A stretch of DNA of 64,000 nucleotides from Ancylobacter sp. IITR112 (GCF_041415945.1 NZ_JBGCUS010000003.1:1-64000); one strand, 5' to 3'. Counted from the stretch's first letter, positions 17,525 to 27,082 are shown. Numbers and translations are program-made. The notes: a model not told the origin generated them from the sequence alone.

Positions 17525-18550
17525 ATGGCCCGCAGCGATCTTCTCATAAGCCTCGTGAAGGCCGGTGTCACGGGCGATAACCGGACCCTGCGGCGGACCG
17601 TCGAAGCGATTGTCGCCGAAGAGCGGGCCAAGCAACACAATGTGTTGGCGGACCGCCTGGAAAAAGTTGTGGAGATGCCACCTGTGAACGGTATGGCCAA
17701 CGTCCCGCGCCTCCCCGTCGAGCCCAATGGCCGCGGCGCGCGGGAATTCATCATGGAAATTTCGCCGCGGCGCCGTCTGGACGAGCTTGTGCTGCCCGAT
17801 CTTACGAAGCTGGCGGCATCACAACTGATCGAAGAGCAGCAGCGCGCCTCACTGCTGCGCTCCCACTCGCTTGAGCCGCGCCATCGCGTGCTTTTGGTGG
17901 GCCCACCGGGGAACGGTAAGACCACGCTGGCGGAAGCCATCGCTGAAAGCCTCGCCGTGCCGTTTTTCGTGGTGCGCTATGAGGCGATGATCGGCAGCTT
18001 TCTCGGGGAGACCGCCGCGCGGCTTCGGCGGGTTTTTGACTATGCACGGACGACGCCCTGCGTGCTGTTTTTCGACGAGTTCGACGCCGTCGGCAAGGAG
18101 AGGGGCGACACGCATGAAACCGGCGAAATCAAGCGGGTTGTGACTTCGCTCTTGATGCAAATCGACGATCTTCCCAGCTATGTCGTGGTCCTGGCTGCGA
18201 CCAACCACGCGGAGCTTCTGGACCGCGCGGTCTGGCGGCGGTTCCAGCTGCGCTTGACGCTGCCCGCGCCGACGCAAAAGCAGCTCGCATCCTTCCTGTC
18301 TGCGAAGGCGCAGCGCCTTGAGCTAAAGCTCGGCGTCAGCACCGAGCAGATCGCCAAGACGTTGGGGCGCGTCAGCTATAGCGAGGCCGAAGAATTCTTC
18401 GCGGACGTGCTCCGTCGCCGGGTCCTGTCAGGGGACGGGCAGAGCGTGGTGGAAACAGTGCGTGAACAGATGAAAATCTGGATCGAGCGCGCCGGCAGGG
18501 GCACACACCGAAGCAAGGTTGAGAGCGATGCCGGATCGTCCTCTTCTTAA
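17525..18550 (+). CDS. ietA: AAA ATPase, IetA-like
   Basis: A 341-residue protein with one AAA module: Walker A GPPGNGKTT, Walker B CVLFFDEFDAVG, sensor 1 VVLAATNHAELLD and the arginine-finger-like DRAVWRRF. The N-terminal about 90 residues are helical. It overlaps by 23 bp a gene for a subtilisin-like protease. This ATPase-plus-subtilisin pair matches IetAS, reported on Agrobacterium Ti plasmids as a stability/incompatibility (toxin-antitoxin-like) locus and later found to protect against phage. The ATG at 17525 was chosen because it follows the preceding stop with usual operon spacing. Confidence 0.82.
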   Translation: MARSDLLISLVKAGVTGDNRTLRRTVEAIVAEERAKQHNVLADRLEKVVEMPPVNGMANVPRLPVEPNGRGAREFIMEISPRRRLDELVLPDLTKLAASQLIEEQQRASLLRSHSLEPRHRVLLVGPPGNGKTTLAEAIAESLAVPFFVVRYEAMIGSFLGETAARLRRVFDYARTTPCVLFFDEFDAVGKERGDTHETGEIKRVVTSLLMQIDDLPSYVVVLAATNHAELLDRAVWRRFQLRLTLPAPTQKQLASFLSAKAQRLELKLGVSTEQIAKTLGRVSYSEAEEFFADVLRRRVLSGDGQSVVETVREQMKIWIERAGRGTHRSKVESDAGSSSS

Positions 18551-21103
18551 TCTTCCGGCGCCTGAACCTTTTACGATGCGCGGACGCGGCGGCGGCGGGG
18601 CGAGCATCAGTCGCCCCTCGCGGGACCGGCAGCGGGAGCGCATTGATCCGCGCTTTGAACGTCTCAGCCGCCTGATCGATGATCCGCAGCGCATCCTGGA
18701 GCTAACCGGCGATCCCGCTTCCATCGCGCCGGAGCGGGCGATCGTTTTCGAAGTCGAAGGAGCCCTTGAGGACTTTTACGCGCAGGCGCGCGCTCTCGGC
18801 TTCGAGTATCTGGGAGATTACGAGGACGATTTCGATCCCAGCGACGATTTCTTTGACGAAGATCATCCGGATAAGATTCTCGGCGGGCGCGTCTATCTGG
18901 CTATGCCGGACGTTCAGGCGCTCCGGGAGCTGCTGAGCCTGTGGAACCGCTTCAAGACCGGTCAGCGGATGCCGAACGGACGGGGCGCGTGGCGCGAACT
19001 GTTCTCCCGGCTCATCGATGTCCGCGCGTGGGGACCCCAAGACCGGATTCCGCTGGAGACGGTGCGGGCGTTTGAGGAGGAACTGGAGCGCGACCCGGGC
19101 GCGCCGGTTCGCTTTGAAGTGGAACTCTGGTTTCATAGCAATGAAGCCCGGCGGGCCCAGGCGCTTGACCGGCTTACGGCAGAGCTCGCCGGCGCCGGCG
19201 GGTCGCTGATCGATCACGTCGTGGTGCCGGAGATTCATTACGACGCGGCGCTTGTCGATCTCCCCGCGGCGTCGGTGAGAGACCTTCTGGACAATCCCGA
19301 TGTCGGCCTCGCCCGCGCCGACGAGGTGATGTTCCTGCGTCCGCAGTCTGTAGCGCGGGCGCCCGCGAGCGAGAATGATGGCGAAGACGGGCCCGCCGCT
19401 ATTGACGCGCCCGTCTTCGTGTCGAACGAGCCCGTCGCTGCGCTTCTTGACGGCCTGCCCGTCGAAAACCACGCGCGGCTTGCCGGACGCCTGCGGGTCG
19501 ATGATCCGGAAGGGCTTGCCGCGATATATCCGGTGGCGCAGCGCGAGCACGGCACCGAGATGGCCTCCCTCATCCTGCACGGCGATCTCAATCACGGGGA
19601 AGCGCCGCTGCCGCGGCCGCTTTATGTCCGGCCCGTGTTCCAGCCTACCGGCAATGGCGAACGCACGCCCTACGACCGGCTTCTCGTCGATGTCATTCAT
19701 CAGGCCGTGCGCCGCATCAAGGCGGGGGATGGAGACGAGCCGGCAGCGGCGCCGCAGGTCGTCCTGATCAACCTTTCGCTTGCGGACGAAAAGCGCCCCT
19801 TCGCCCGCATCATGAGCCCCCTGGGCCGCCTGCTCGATTATCTGAGCTGGCGGTACGGTGTGCTGTTTCTCGTCAGCGCCGGGAATATCACCGACCGTTT
19901 GCCGATCGACGGATATGCCACGTGGGGAGACTTCGAAGACGCCACGCCCGAGGATCGTGAAAGGGCAGTGTTCGCGTCCTTGAACGCGCAAAAGAGCCAG
20001 CGCACCTTGCTGTCTCCGGCTGAGGCGATGAACGCCCTGACCATCGGGCGGCGCACGCGGGATCGGCGTTCAACGGCACCCTTGCGGCAGGGCGCATCGA
20101 TCCGTTCACGACGGACGACGTCGCCAACATCATTTCCGCGATGGGGCTGGGCTTCAAGAAAGTCGTCAAGCCCGAGCTGCTTTTCAGCGGCGGCCGGGCG
20201 CCCGTGACGATGGTCGCTTCCGGAGAACAGCTAGAGGTCAGGCCGGTCAACGCCGGCGCCCGGCAGTTCGGATTGAAGGCGGCCAAGCCGTCGCCTGCGG
20301 GAGCCACCAACTACGAAGATTTCACCTGGGGCACGAGCGCGGCAACGGCGCTTGCCACCCGTGCGGCACATCGCATCCACGATGCGCTGATGGACCGCGC
20401 GGGCGGCTCGATGCATGCTGACGCCACCATTGATCAGCTCCCTCTGCTGCTGAAGGCATTGATGGTCCACGGCGCGCGCTGGAGCAACAAAGGCGCCATG
20501 CTGGACGGGTTTTTCGGTCCCCAGGGACAGGGTTCTCATCTGGCGCGCCGGGACGACATCGCGCGGATTCTCGGCTATGGCGTCCCGGATATCCAGCGAG
20601 TTATCGACTGCACGGAAAACAGGGCAACCCTGCTCGGCGCCGGATCAATTAGCGCCGACAGTGCCGTGCTGTACCGGATACCGCTGCCTGACGGCCTCGA
20701 CGGCGTCCGGGCCCTGCGCTCGCTCACCACAACGCTGGCCTGGTTTTCGCCGATGAACCCGCGCCACCAGGGTTATCGCATGGCGGCGCTCGATATCAGT
20801 GCCGCAGGGGACGACAGGTATTGGATGGCCGATTCTCGCGATTCCGCACAGCCGACCGATAAGGCCATCGTTCGGGGAACGGTCTGTCACGAACGCCGGA
20901 CAGGGGAAGACGCGCGCGTGTTCGTTGACGACGGACATCTGCTGCTGAGGGTTTCTTGCCGTGCTCCTGCGGGCGTGCTCGCCGGCCCTGTTCCCTATGC
21001 CTTGGCCGTCAGCTTTGAAGTTGCTGTAGGGGCCGGAATCCAGGTCTACGAACAAGTGCGGGCCCGGCTGGCCGTGCCCGTACGGGCGGGCGCCCCTAGC
21101 TGA
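18528..21103 (+). pseudogene. ietS: subtilisin-like serine protease, IetS-like, interrupted by a frameshift
   Basis: Residues 1 to about 505 lie in one frame and the rest in another. The shift falls near 20044-20050: NALTIG is followed by a meaningless tail in the first frame, while AAH, AFNGTLAAGRID and FTTDDVANIISAMG continue in the second. One missing base in the GGGCGG run explains it. All three S8 catalytic motifs survive: Asp in AALLDGLP, His in EHGTEMASL and Ser in WGTSAATALA, the last beyond the shift. If repaired, the protein would be about 858 residues. A sequencing error is possible; if real, the protease is inactive because it lacks Ser. Confidence 0.78.
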
Positions 21104-21216
21104 CGGGGCTATGAGATAGCAGGAGCCGAGGCGAAGAGCGGGTATCGACAACGCAGTCCCCAGGGGCGCGACCGTCGCGATATTCCACAGAGGAACCCAG
21201 ATGAGAGAGTGGGCGC

Positions 21217-21699
21217 ATGGCGGACGAGACCAAGCTGCTGGAATTGATTGCCGTCTGCGACGACCCCCGAAAGCTGCGCGTATGGATCGAAAACGCGCGC
21301 AAGGAACGGCGCGCCGATATCGAAGCCGCCGCCTTTCGCCGGCTGGTGGCGATCCTTCCGAAGGAAAAGCCCGGGACGGTAGAGCACGATTTTTGGAGGA
21401 CCATCCACGCCTTCGAGCATGTCCTGAGCGAGGAACGCGGCAAGACCACGCGGCTTGCGAGGACGCGGCAGAAAGTGGCGCGCGTCGGCGAAATCGCGAC
21501 GCTGACGGACTGGGCGACCAGCACCAAGAGCACGGACGGCTTCGACATGCTGCTGGAACGCAAGATGCCGGAGCTCACAGGAGAGGCCATCGTGCTGCGG
21601 CACGCAGAGCGGTTCGACACTGCGGTCGTGGAGGCCGCGCGCCGGCGCCTTGAAGGGGCGGGCATCGATGTAGCGTCCCTGCCTGCCAGCGTTTTCTAA
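21217..21699 (+). CDS. conserved hypothetical protein downstream of ietAS
   Basis: A 160-residue soluble protein, mostly helical, with no catalytic motif I can name. Segments such as AAFRRLVAILPKEKPGTVEHDFWRTIHAFEH and GKTTRLARTRQK read as genuine coding sequence. It lies 113 bp after the protease frame in the same direction and could be a third member of the locus. No function is assigned. Confidence 0.65.
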   Translation: MADETKLLELIAVCDDPRKLRVWIENARKERRADIEAAAFRRLVAILPKEKPGTVEHDFWRTIHAFEHVLSEERGKTTRLARTRQKVARVGEIATLTDWATSTKSTDGFDMLLERKMPELTGEAIVLRHAERFDTAVVEAARRRLEGAGIDVASLPASVF

Positions 21700-22081
21700 C
21701 CAGGGCGCATCCCTTACGGGCCGGGCTCTACGATGCTGCGGCGCAGCTGTGCGGAGCCGTCCCATCTCCGGCCCATGCGGGTGACGATCCCTTGCGCGAA
21801 GAAGAAGCTCTGGAACCCATCACCAAAGCAGGAGCTTTCGTCCAGATCGCCGTCGCCCTCATCGGGTGAGGCGACGGACGGCTCCAGACGAAGCAGGCTT
21901 TGCCGGGACATGGCAAACTGCGCAAACGTTGAGCCCGAGGCTCATTTTGTACGCTGAAGGACGCGGTAGATATCCTCATACGTGAAGGCCGTGCTGCGGC
22001 CGATCAGGAAGGATGGGGCGAACCTCTCGATAAGGCCTTGGCCTGGGTCGAGAATCGCCCTGATATCTCTCCGTATCTGCT
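21700..22081. other. gene-decay region between ietAS and the nucleotidyltransferase remnant
   Basis: Two short minus-strand frames (21714-21911 and 21942-22139) read like protein fragments (for example AILDPGQGLIERFAPSFLIG), but neither is a complete recognisable gene. They may be leftovers of a deletion that also truncated the nucleotidyltransferase. Confidence 0.35.
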
Positions 22082-22324
22082 TTAGCTGCGCACTTGTCCG
22101 GTCAGCGATTCGATCCCGTTCCAGAATGGCTGTGACCATTCATCCTGACGGCGTTCGCGCGCCTTGCCCCGGCAATGCGTGCGGATGTAACGCACCGGCG
22201 CTTGCAGGAATATGTAGAGCGCCGTCGTGCACCCACCCACAAAGACGAGCCGGGCACGGAGCTCATCGCCGAGAGCGACGGCCACGGCTTTCAACATCTC
22301 CTTGAATTGGCCTTGAACCGTCAT
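22082..22324 (-). pseudogene. truncated nucleotidyltransferase (toxin-like) gene
   Basis: The first 35 residues (MLKAVAVALGDELRARLVFVGGCTTALYI) match the start of minimal nucleotidyltransferases in AbiEii-like pairs, ending at the G-G-S/C motif of the fold. The sequence then diverges and stops at residue 80 without the catalytic Asp-x-Asp motif. The start overlaps the stop of the upstream HTH gene by 4 bp. It looks like a toxin-like partner destroyed by deletion. Confidence 0.55.
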
Positions 22325-22890
22325 CCCAGCCTCTGTGCGAGCAGATCGGCGGCCAGCTTGGCTTCGCGCTGATTGCCCAACCTGATGGCGTCGATGAGCG
22401 CGAGATAGGCGTAGAGACGTTCGTCCTTCTCAGCTGCTTCCGGCACGCTCTTAAACAATGGCTCGATCGATTGGCCCATTTCCTTTCCGTGGGCATACGG
22501 CCACACGCTTAAGAGGGTGCCGGCGCTATGCAGGGATTCCCTGAGGATCGGTGCGGCGAATGCCGTGGGCAAACCACGCTGCATGGCGCCGGGCACCGCA
22601 GGAAAGACGAACTTCAAGCCATGAACAATGAACTCGCGCAGGCCGCGCCGGTTTGGCTTTGGACGGCCGGTCTTTCGGTCTTTGGTCGCGATGCCGGATG
22701 CAATGCTGCGGTTGATGGAGGCGCTGACTTCGGTCTTGCTGATCCCGAGCGCCGCCTCGATGGCGCGCACGGAATAAGGATCCTCTCCCAGAGTCGATCC
22801 ATGGCGAGCAACTTGTGAATCGCTATATTGCCCGTCGTCCTCCAAGCTTGCCAGCTTGAGCAGGACGACCACATCCTGGCTCTTCATCAT
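22321..22890 (-). CDS. winged-helix-type regulator paired with the nucleotidyltransferase remnant
   Basis: A 189-residue protein with a DNA-binding-like segment at residues about 40-75 (YSVRAIEAALGISKTEVSASINR, then IATKDRKTGRPKPNRRGL). The C-terminal half (PEAAEKDERLYAYLALIDAIRLG) is helical. It directly precedes and overlaps the truncated nucleotidyltransferase, the order of an antitoxin-like gene followed by its toxin. It appears intact although its partner is broken. Confidence 0.65.
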   Translation of the reverse strand: MMKSQDVVVLLKLASLEDDGQYSDSQVARHGSTLGEDPYSVRAIEAALGISKTEVSASINRSIASGIATKDRKTGRPKPNRRGLREFIVHGLKFVFPAVPGAMQRGLPTAFAAPILRESLHSAGTLLSVWPYAHGKEMGQSIEPLFKSVPEAAEKDERLYAYLALIDAIRLGNQREAKLAADLLAQRLG

Positions 22891-22914
22891 CAGTCGGCAC
22901 CCGTCCCTTGTCCT

Positions 22915-22953
22915 AGGACAGAGGACAGAGGACAGAGGACAGAGGACAGAGGA
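22915..22953. repeat. 7-bp tandem repeat (GAGGACA)
   Basis: Four complete GAGGACA units (22921-22948) with partial units on both sides give about 5.6 copies. It lies between two minus-strand genes, just upstream of the HTH gene. Arrays like this change length by slippage. Confidence 0.9.
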
Positions 22954-22992
22954 TCACGGTCAGCGTTCCGGTGTCAACGGGATTGGCGGTTC

Positions 22993-23688
22993 TCAGCTCT
23001 CCTCGTCAGCCTCAACTTCTTCCCCAAGCTCCTCGTCGTCCGGCTCACCTGCCATTAGCCCGAGCGGGATATCCCCCGCCAGCAGCATCTCCTTGCTGAG
23101 CAGGCCGGCATCCTCGAGCGCTTCCATATCGGGAAGATCGCGCAACGTGTCGAAGCCGAAATGCGACAGGAATTCCCTGGTCGTCACATAGGTGTAGGGT
23201 GCGCCGGGATGCGGCGAGCGCGGACCGGCGGCGATGAAGCCGAGCCGGCGCAGATGACCGATGGTGTCGCGACTGATCTCCCGGCCGAAGAATTTTCCCA
23301 GCTCGCCGCGGGTGATCGGCTGGAAGTAGCCGATGCACAGCAGCACCAGCGCCTCGGACTGCGACAGCGGCTTGGCCTCGCTGGTGCCGAGGCCGGTGGC
23401 CACCTTGATCGCCTCAGCAAAGCTCTTGCGGGTGCGGTGCTGCCAGCCGCCGGCGACGGCCACCAGTTCATAGGGCCGGCCGCGCAGCTCGGCGCGAATG
23501 TCGTCGATGAGATGATCGAGGCTGCAGTCGCGGCCGACCACTTTTGCCAGCACCTCGCGGGTCACTGGCTCGGGCGAGGCGAAGATCACCGCCTCGACTC
23601 GCCCCATCCATTCGCGCCAACGCAGCTCCGGCGGCAGCTGCTTGAGCTCGGCGTCGAAGCTCACCGGGGTTGTCGCACGCCGCGCCAT
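22993..23688 (-). CDS. ScpB-like segregation and condensation protein
   Basis: A 231-residue protein. Residues about 25-175 contain the two winged-helix domains of ScpB: RVEAVIFASPEPVTREVLAKVVG, QSEALVLLCIGYFQPITRGELG and RRLGFIAAGPRSPHPGAPYTYVTT. The C-terminal 25 residues are strongly acidic. I begin at 23688, a few bases after the DUF1403 stop, which removes a long Arg/Ser-rich out-of-frame-like N terminus. ScpB normally works with ScpA and SMC in chromosome condensation; neither is encoded here, so this plasmid copy may have a specialised partition role. Confidence 0.8.
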   Translation of the reverse strand: MARRATTPVSFDAELKQLPPELRWREWMGRVEAVIFASPEPVTREVLAKVVGRDCSLDHLIDDIRAELRGRPYELVAVAGGWQHRTRKSFAEAIKVATGLGTSEAKPLSQSEALVLLCIGYFQPITRGELGKFFGREISRDTIGHLRRLGFIAAGPRSPHPGAPYTYVTTREFLSHFGFDTLRDLPDMEALEDAGLLSKEMLLAGDIPLGLMAGEPDDEELGEEVEADEES

Positions 23689-23689
23689 C

Positions 23690-24643
23690 TCAAAGACCGT
23701 AGAGCTTGAAGCTGGAGCGGCCGGTGAGCTCGCGCACCGCGCCCAGCGCCTCGAGGCGTTCGAACAGCCGCCGCGCGCCCCAGCGCGAGAGCTTTGCCGT
23801 CGCCAGCGTGCCTGGCACCGCATCGTCGTCGAGCAGCCGGGCGATCGCCTCCCCTGCCCCCTTGGCGCGCAGTTTTGGGGCGACCGCCTGCAGTCGGCCG
23901 GCGCGCGGCACGATCTCGGCGGCACAACGCAGGGCTCGCGCCGCGCCCTGCGCCACGGCGAGGCAGACGGCGGCGTCGAAACCGGCGTCATTCGAACGAA
24001 GGCGCCCTCCCCGGCCGGCACCGCGGAAGGCGGCGCCGTGCGCCTCGGCCATCAATAGCGGCACCGGCAGCGGCCAGCGCAACCGCAGCGCCACCACCTG
24101 GTCGGCCAGCCACCAGCCGAGCAGGCCGGCATTCGGCGCCGTGGTGTCGACGGCTCGGAGGATCGCCGCGGCGACGAGCGGCGCGGGACGACCGCCGCTG
24201 AGCTGGCGGTCGATCTCTTCCGGAAGAGAGGCCAACCCTTCACCCCGGCTGATGCCCAGCAGCGCACCGGTCGATTGAAGGACTGTTGCATCGACGCCCG
24301 GGGAGCGCTCGGCGAGGCGCCGCCAGGCGGCCAGCAGCCGGCCGGCGGGACCCGGATCGCCATCGGCGGGGCGCAGCATCCAGGCATCGCGCAGCGCCGC
24401 CTCGTCCTCGGCACGACCCGACTGGCGCACCGCCGCGGCGGCGCAGCTCAGCGCCAGCCGCGCGCGCCAGGCGCCGGCCCAGGGCGGGTTCGATCGCACC
24501 AGATTATCGAGGGACGTCAACGCTCCGCCGGCGAGAAACGCCGCCTCGACCGGGTCGGTCACCGGGCCGCGCGGGACCGCCCAGCCGGGGACAGTTGGCA
24601 CGGCGAGCGGCGTCGGAGAGAGCGGAATCGGCGCAAGATCCAT
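23690..24643 (-). CDS. DUF1403-family protein
   Basis: A 317-residue Ala/Arg-rich, mainly helical protein. The N-terminal VPGWAVPRGPVTDPVEAAFLAGGALTSLDNLV and the C-terminal winged-helix-like LSRWGARRLFERLEALGAVRELTGRSSFKLYGL fit DUF1403. The family is found on alphaproteobacterial plasmids; no biochemical role is established. It is in an operon with the ScpB-like gene (stop and start nearly touch). A dif-like palindrome lies about 80 bp upstream of its start. Confidence 0.75.
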   Translation of the reverse strand: MDLAPIPLSPTPLAVPTVPGWAVPRGPVTDPVEAAFLAGGALTSLDNLVRSNPPWAGAWRARLALSCAAAAVRQSGRAEDEAALRDAWMLRPADGDPGPAGRLLAAWRRLAERSPGVDATVLQSTGALLGISRGEGLASLPEEIDRQLSGGRPAPLVAAAILRAVDTTAPNAGLLGWWLADQVVALRLRWPLPVPLLMAEAHGAAFRGAGRGGRLRSNDAGFDAAVCLAVAQGAARALRCAAEIVPRAGRLQAVAPKLRAKGAGEAIARLLDDDAVPGTLATAKLSRWGARRLFERLEALGAVRELTGRSSFKLYGL

Positions 24644-24714
24644 GACGGAAGCCTAGCCGCGTTGTGCGCTTTCGTCTAGGTTATCGAGCATCAACCGCAC
24701 AACCTGTCGTCGAA

Positions 24715-24749
24715 TAATAATGTCCGATAATGTTGCATTATCGGTCGTA
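24715..24749. other. dif-like inverted repeat, candidate tyrosine-recombinase site
   Basis: CCGATAATG (24724-24732), TTG, then CATTATCGG (24736-24744) form a perfect 9-bp inverted repeat. The inner half-sites ATAA and TTAT around a short centre resemble XerCD dif sites. It sits in the intergenic region upstream of DUF1403, between scpB/DUF1403 and (beyond the transposon) a tyrosine recombinase gene. The inverted repeat is certain; recombination function is inferred. Confidence 0.5.
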
Positions 24750-24783
24750 TTGCTCTTTATAGAGGAGATGATCGATGACGTTT

Positions 24784-25216
24784 GTCAGCAGACCGGAATT
24801 CGTGAGACTCGGCCGCCGTCGAGCCGTTTTTTGAAGCGGTTTTCGTGAGACAGCCTGCCAGATCCAGAGCTGGGCGCGTTGCTAACAGACTGAAATCGTT
24901 GGTTTCCAGACGCCTTTCCCAGCCAGAGGCGCGCCTTGTTACGCAGTCTCACGATTTCCGGTTTGGATGGACATTGTCTCGGGAATACCGCCCCGATCAG
25001 CGCGGAAGCCCGGCCAAGCGCGGCTCGCACATCTTGAAGACAGCCTGCTGTTCGGTGGACGTCGCCGGATGCGGACGCAGACCCCATTCCATCGACCTCG
25101 TCAGGAGGCCGCTGAGGCCGATCGAACGGGTTGGGCGAGGCAAGGGTCGGAAAACGGCTAGTGGCCGCCTGCGGGCTTCTGAGCGGCCTTGGCGGGCCTC
25201 CAGCTTTTTTGGGGGA
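24784..25216. other. left-end non-coding region of the transposon
   Basis: About 430 bp with three TGAGAC-type repeats near the end and otherwise no gene that I can support. Confidence 0.5.
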
Positions 25217-26194
25217 TCAGGAGAGCGCTTGAACCCGTTGATGGCTGAAACGGGCACCTGTCACCGCTCTTCCGGCCTCCCCGCTGTGCCTGGTGCAGGG
25301 AGCGGCACGTCCGACAGCGTAGCGGATTGCCGCCGGCCATCCGTCGATCAGCGCCATTACCTTCTTTCGGCCGAACTCGTCGGAAACCTCCAGGACACGA
25401 ACGATCGCGCCGATCGGATTCTTCAGAACCCGGGCAACGCCGATGGCAAGCGCGTACCGCTCCGCCCGTGGCGCACTCGGCAGATCGGCGATGGTTGAAG
25501 ACAGACGCTGATCGCTGATCGGCACCGCAGTCCTGAATTCCGGCACCACGACACTCAGAACCGGGCGCCGGCAGGGTCGCGACAGAACGGAAGGATCGCG
25601 CTGATGCGGGATCGGCAAGTGCGCGAGTTCCCACGGTTCCGGAGGCGACGATTTCCGAGACGGCAAAAGCAGCAGCGACAGCACCGAGCCGACAGGAATC
25701 GCGGCAATCTCCCTCTCCATTGCCCATTGAAGCAGGACTTCCGCACCCCGACGGCCTGATGCTTCATCGCCGAGCGCGCTGACGCCGCTCATTTCGCCGC
25801 CGAATAGTGGCTCACGGTGCCGATCGCACCAGAACGCAAAGGCAAACGACCAGCCTCTCAGACGCTGCGGTCGTTGCGTGCCGCGCGAGCAGGCCGGGCA
25901 AATCTCTCTGGAGCTGGGTCGAAGCAGGCTGCGATAGCGCGGCGGTGCGCCACGGAAGGTCATGGCGAACAGACGTTCGGCCGAACTGTTCGTCGCGACT
26001 GCGATGCGCTCCATGTCGGCCTGCACAGGCTCGAACTCAAGCTGCAATGCCGGACGAACGCAACCAATATGCGCTTGCAGCTCGTCCAGGGACACCAGAT
26101 AGACGTCGGCGATCCGCTCCAGCCAGGAACTCAGCCGCTCGTCTCGAAAGGGCGGCGGCACGATCGGCAGCGGCGCCCTCCCCTCCCCCGTCAC
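25217..26194 (-). CDS. tniQ: TniQ-family target-selection protein
   Basis: A 325-residue protein with the TniQ N-terminal domain (LPIVPPPFRDERLSSWLERIADVYLVS) and a zinc-ribbon-like Cys pattern (CPACSRGTQ, then FWCDRH). In Tn5053/Tn7-type elements TniQ/TnsD proteins bridge target DNA and the TniB/TnsC ATPase. It is the last gene of tniA-tniB-tniQ, 3 bp after tniB. The C terminus diverges from what I can recognise. Confidence 0.82.
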   Translation of the reverse strand: MTGEGRAPLPIVPPPFRDERLSSWLERIADVYLVSLDELQAHIGCVRPALQLEFEPVQADMERIAVATNSSAERLFAMTFRGAPPRYRSLLRPSSREICPACSRGTQRPQRLRGWSFAFAFWCDRHREPLFGGEMSGVSALGDEASGRRGAEVLLQWAMEREIAAIPVGSVLSLLLLPSRKSSPPEPWELAHLPIPHQRDPSVLSRPCRRPVLSVVVPEFRTAVPISDQRLSSTIADLPSAPRAERYALAIGVARVLKNPIGAIVRVLEVSDEFGRKKVMALIDGWPAAIRYAVGRAAPCTRHSGEAGRAVTGARFSHQRVQALS

Positions 26195-26197
26195 GGT

Positions 26198-27082
26198 TTA
26201 GGCCGCGGCGAAGGTCGCCGGCGCGGCGACACGATGATCGAGGATCGCAGTCGGCGTGATCCGCTCGGTTCCCGAGAGGATGGCATCCGTGGCGAGCTCG
26301 ATCACCATCCGGAAGATCGATGCCGTGATGCCGCCATTGGCTTCGACAAGCCGCTTGAGCGCGCTGTCCGTCATCTCGGACGGCAGGCGCAGCGGCAAGG
26401 AGTAGAGGAGACCGCCGATCAGGCCATGGAAGTCGGCATCGTGCCGCCACGGCGGCAAGCCGTACGGCTCAAAGCGGCTGTTGAGGTGGGCATCGCCCCG
26501 GATCGCATCACGCGCCTCGTGCGAGCCAAGGCAGATCAGGGGAATCCGCAGTTCGTTACCGAGGAAGCGCAGCAGATTGAGCATTCGGCGCTGTTCCCGG
26601 TAGGTGCCCGCAATCAGATTCTGAACCTCGTCAATGATCAGCATGCGTGGCGCGGTTTCCTGAAGCAGCCGCAGCGCCTGCGTTTCGAGCTGTCCGAGTG
26701 TGGCACGGGTTGGCGGCGGCGCGCCAATCACCGACAGAAGGCGATGATAAAACCGCCCCTCATCCGGGGAGGGGACCATCTGCACGACGATGACAGGCCG
26801 GTGATGGATTCCGCTGCGCTCATCGAACCGAGGCGGATGAGCGCGCACGAACTTCTCGATAATCATCGTCTTGCCCATGCCCGAGGCGCCGAAGATCAGC
26901 AGGTTGGGCATGCGGGCGCGCTTGGGAAACAACAGCAGCTCTTCGAGCTTGTCGAGCGCCTGGCGGGCACGCGGATAGTCGATCCATCGATCCACCCGGA
27001 TGTGCTCGATGCGCTCCCGCGCGGGCAGATCGGCATAGGCCTGAACGGCGGGATCGAGATGCGGATAAGCCGTCATTCCCAT
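26198..27082 (-). CDS. tniB: TniB transposition ATPase (TnsC-like)
   Basis: A 294-residue AAA+ ATPase with Walker A GASGMGKT and Walker B MLIIDEVQN, sensor region IPLICLGSHEARDAI, and a C-terminal lid. It regulates the transposase and forms a target complex with TniQ. It overlaps tniA by 10 bp, so translation is coupled. The N-terminal RIEHIRVDRWIDYPRARQALDKLEEL is typical of the family. Confidence 0.88.
   Translation of the reverse strand: MGMTAYPHLDPAVQAYADLPARERIEHIRVDRWIDYPRARQALDKLEELLLFPKRARMPNLLIFGASGMGKTMIIEKFVRAHPPRFDERSGIHHRPVIVVQMVPSPDEGRFYHRLLSVIGAPPPTRATLGQLETQALRLLQETAPRMLIIDEVQNLIAGTYREQRRMLNLLRFLGNELRIPLICLGSHEARDAIRGDAHLNSRFEPYGLPPWRHDADFHGLIGGLLYSLPLRLPSEMTDSALKRLVEANGGITASIFRMVIELATDAILSGTERITPTAILDHRVAAPATFAAA

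Noticed and set aside
22915..22953. CRISPR-like array
   Set aside because: The repeat unit is 7 bp without spacers, so it is a simple tandem repeat. No other spaced repeats or cas genes occur in the window.
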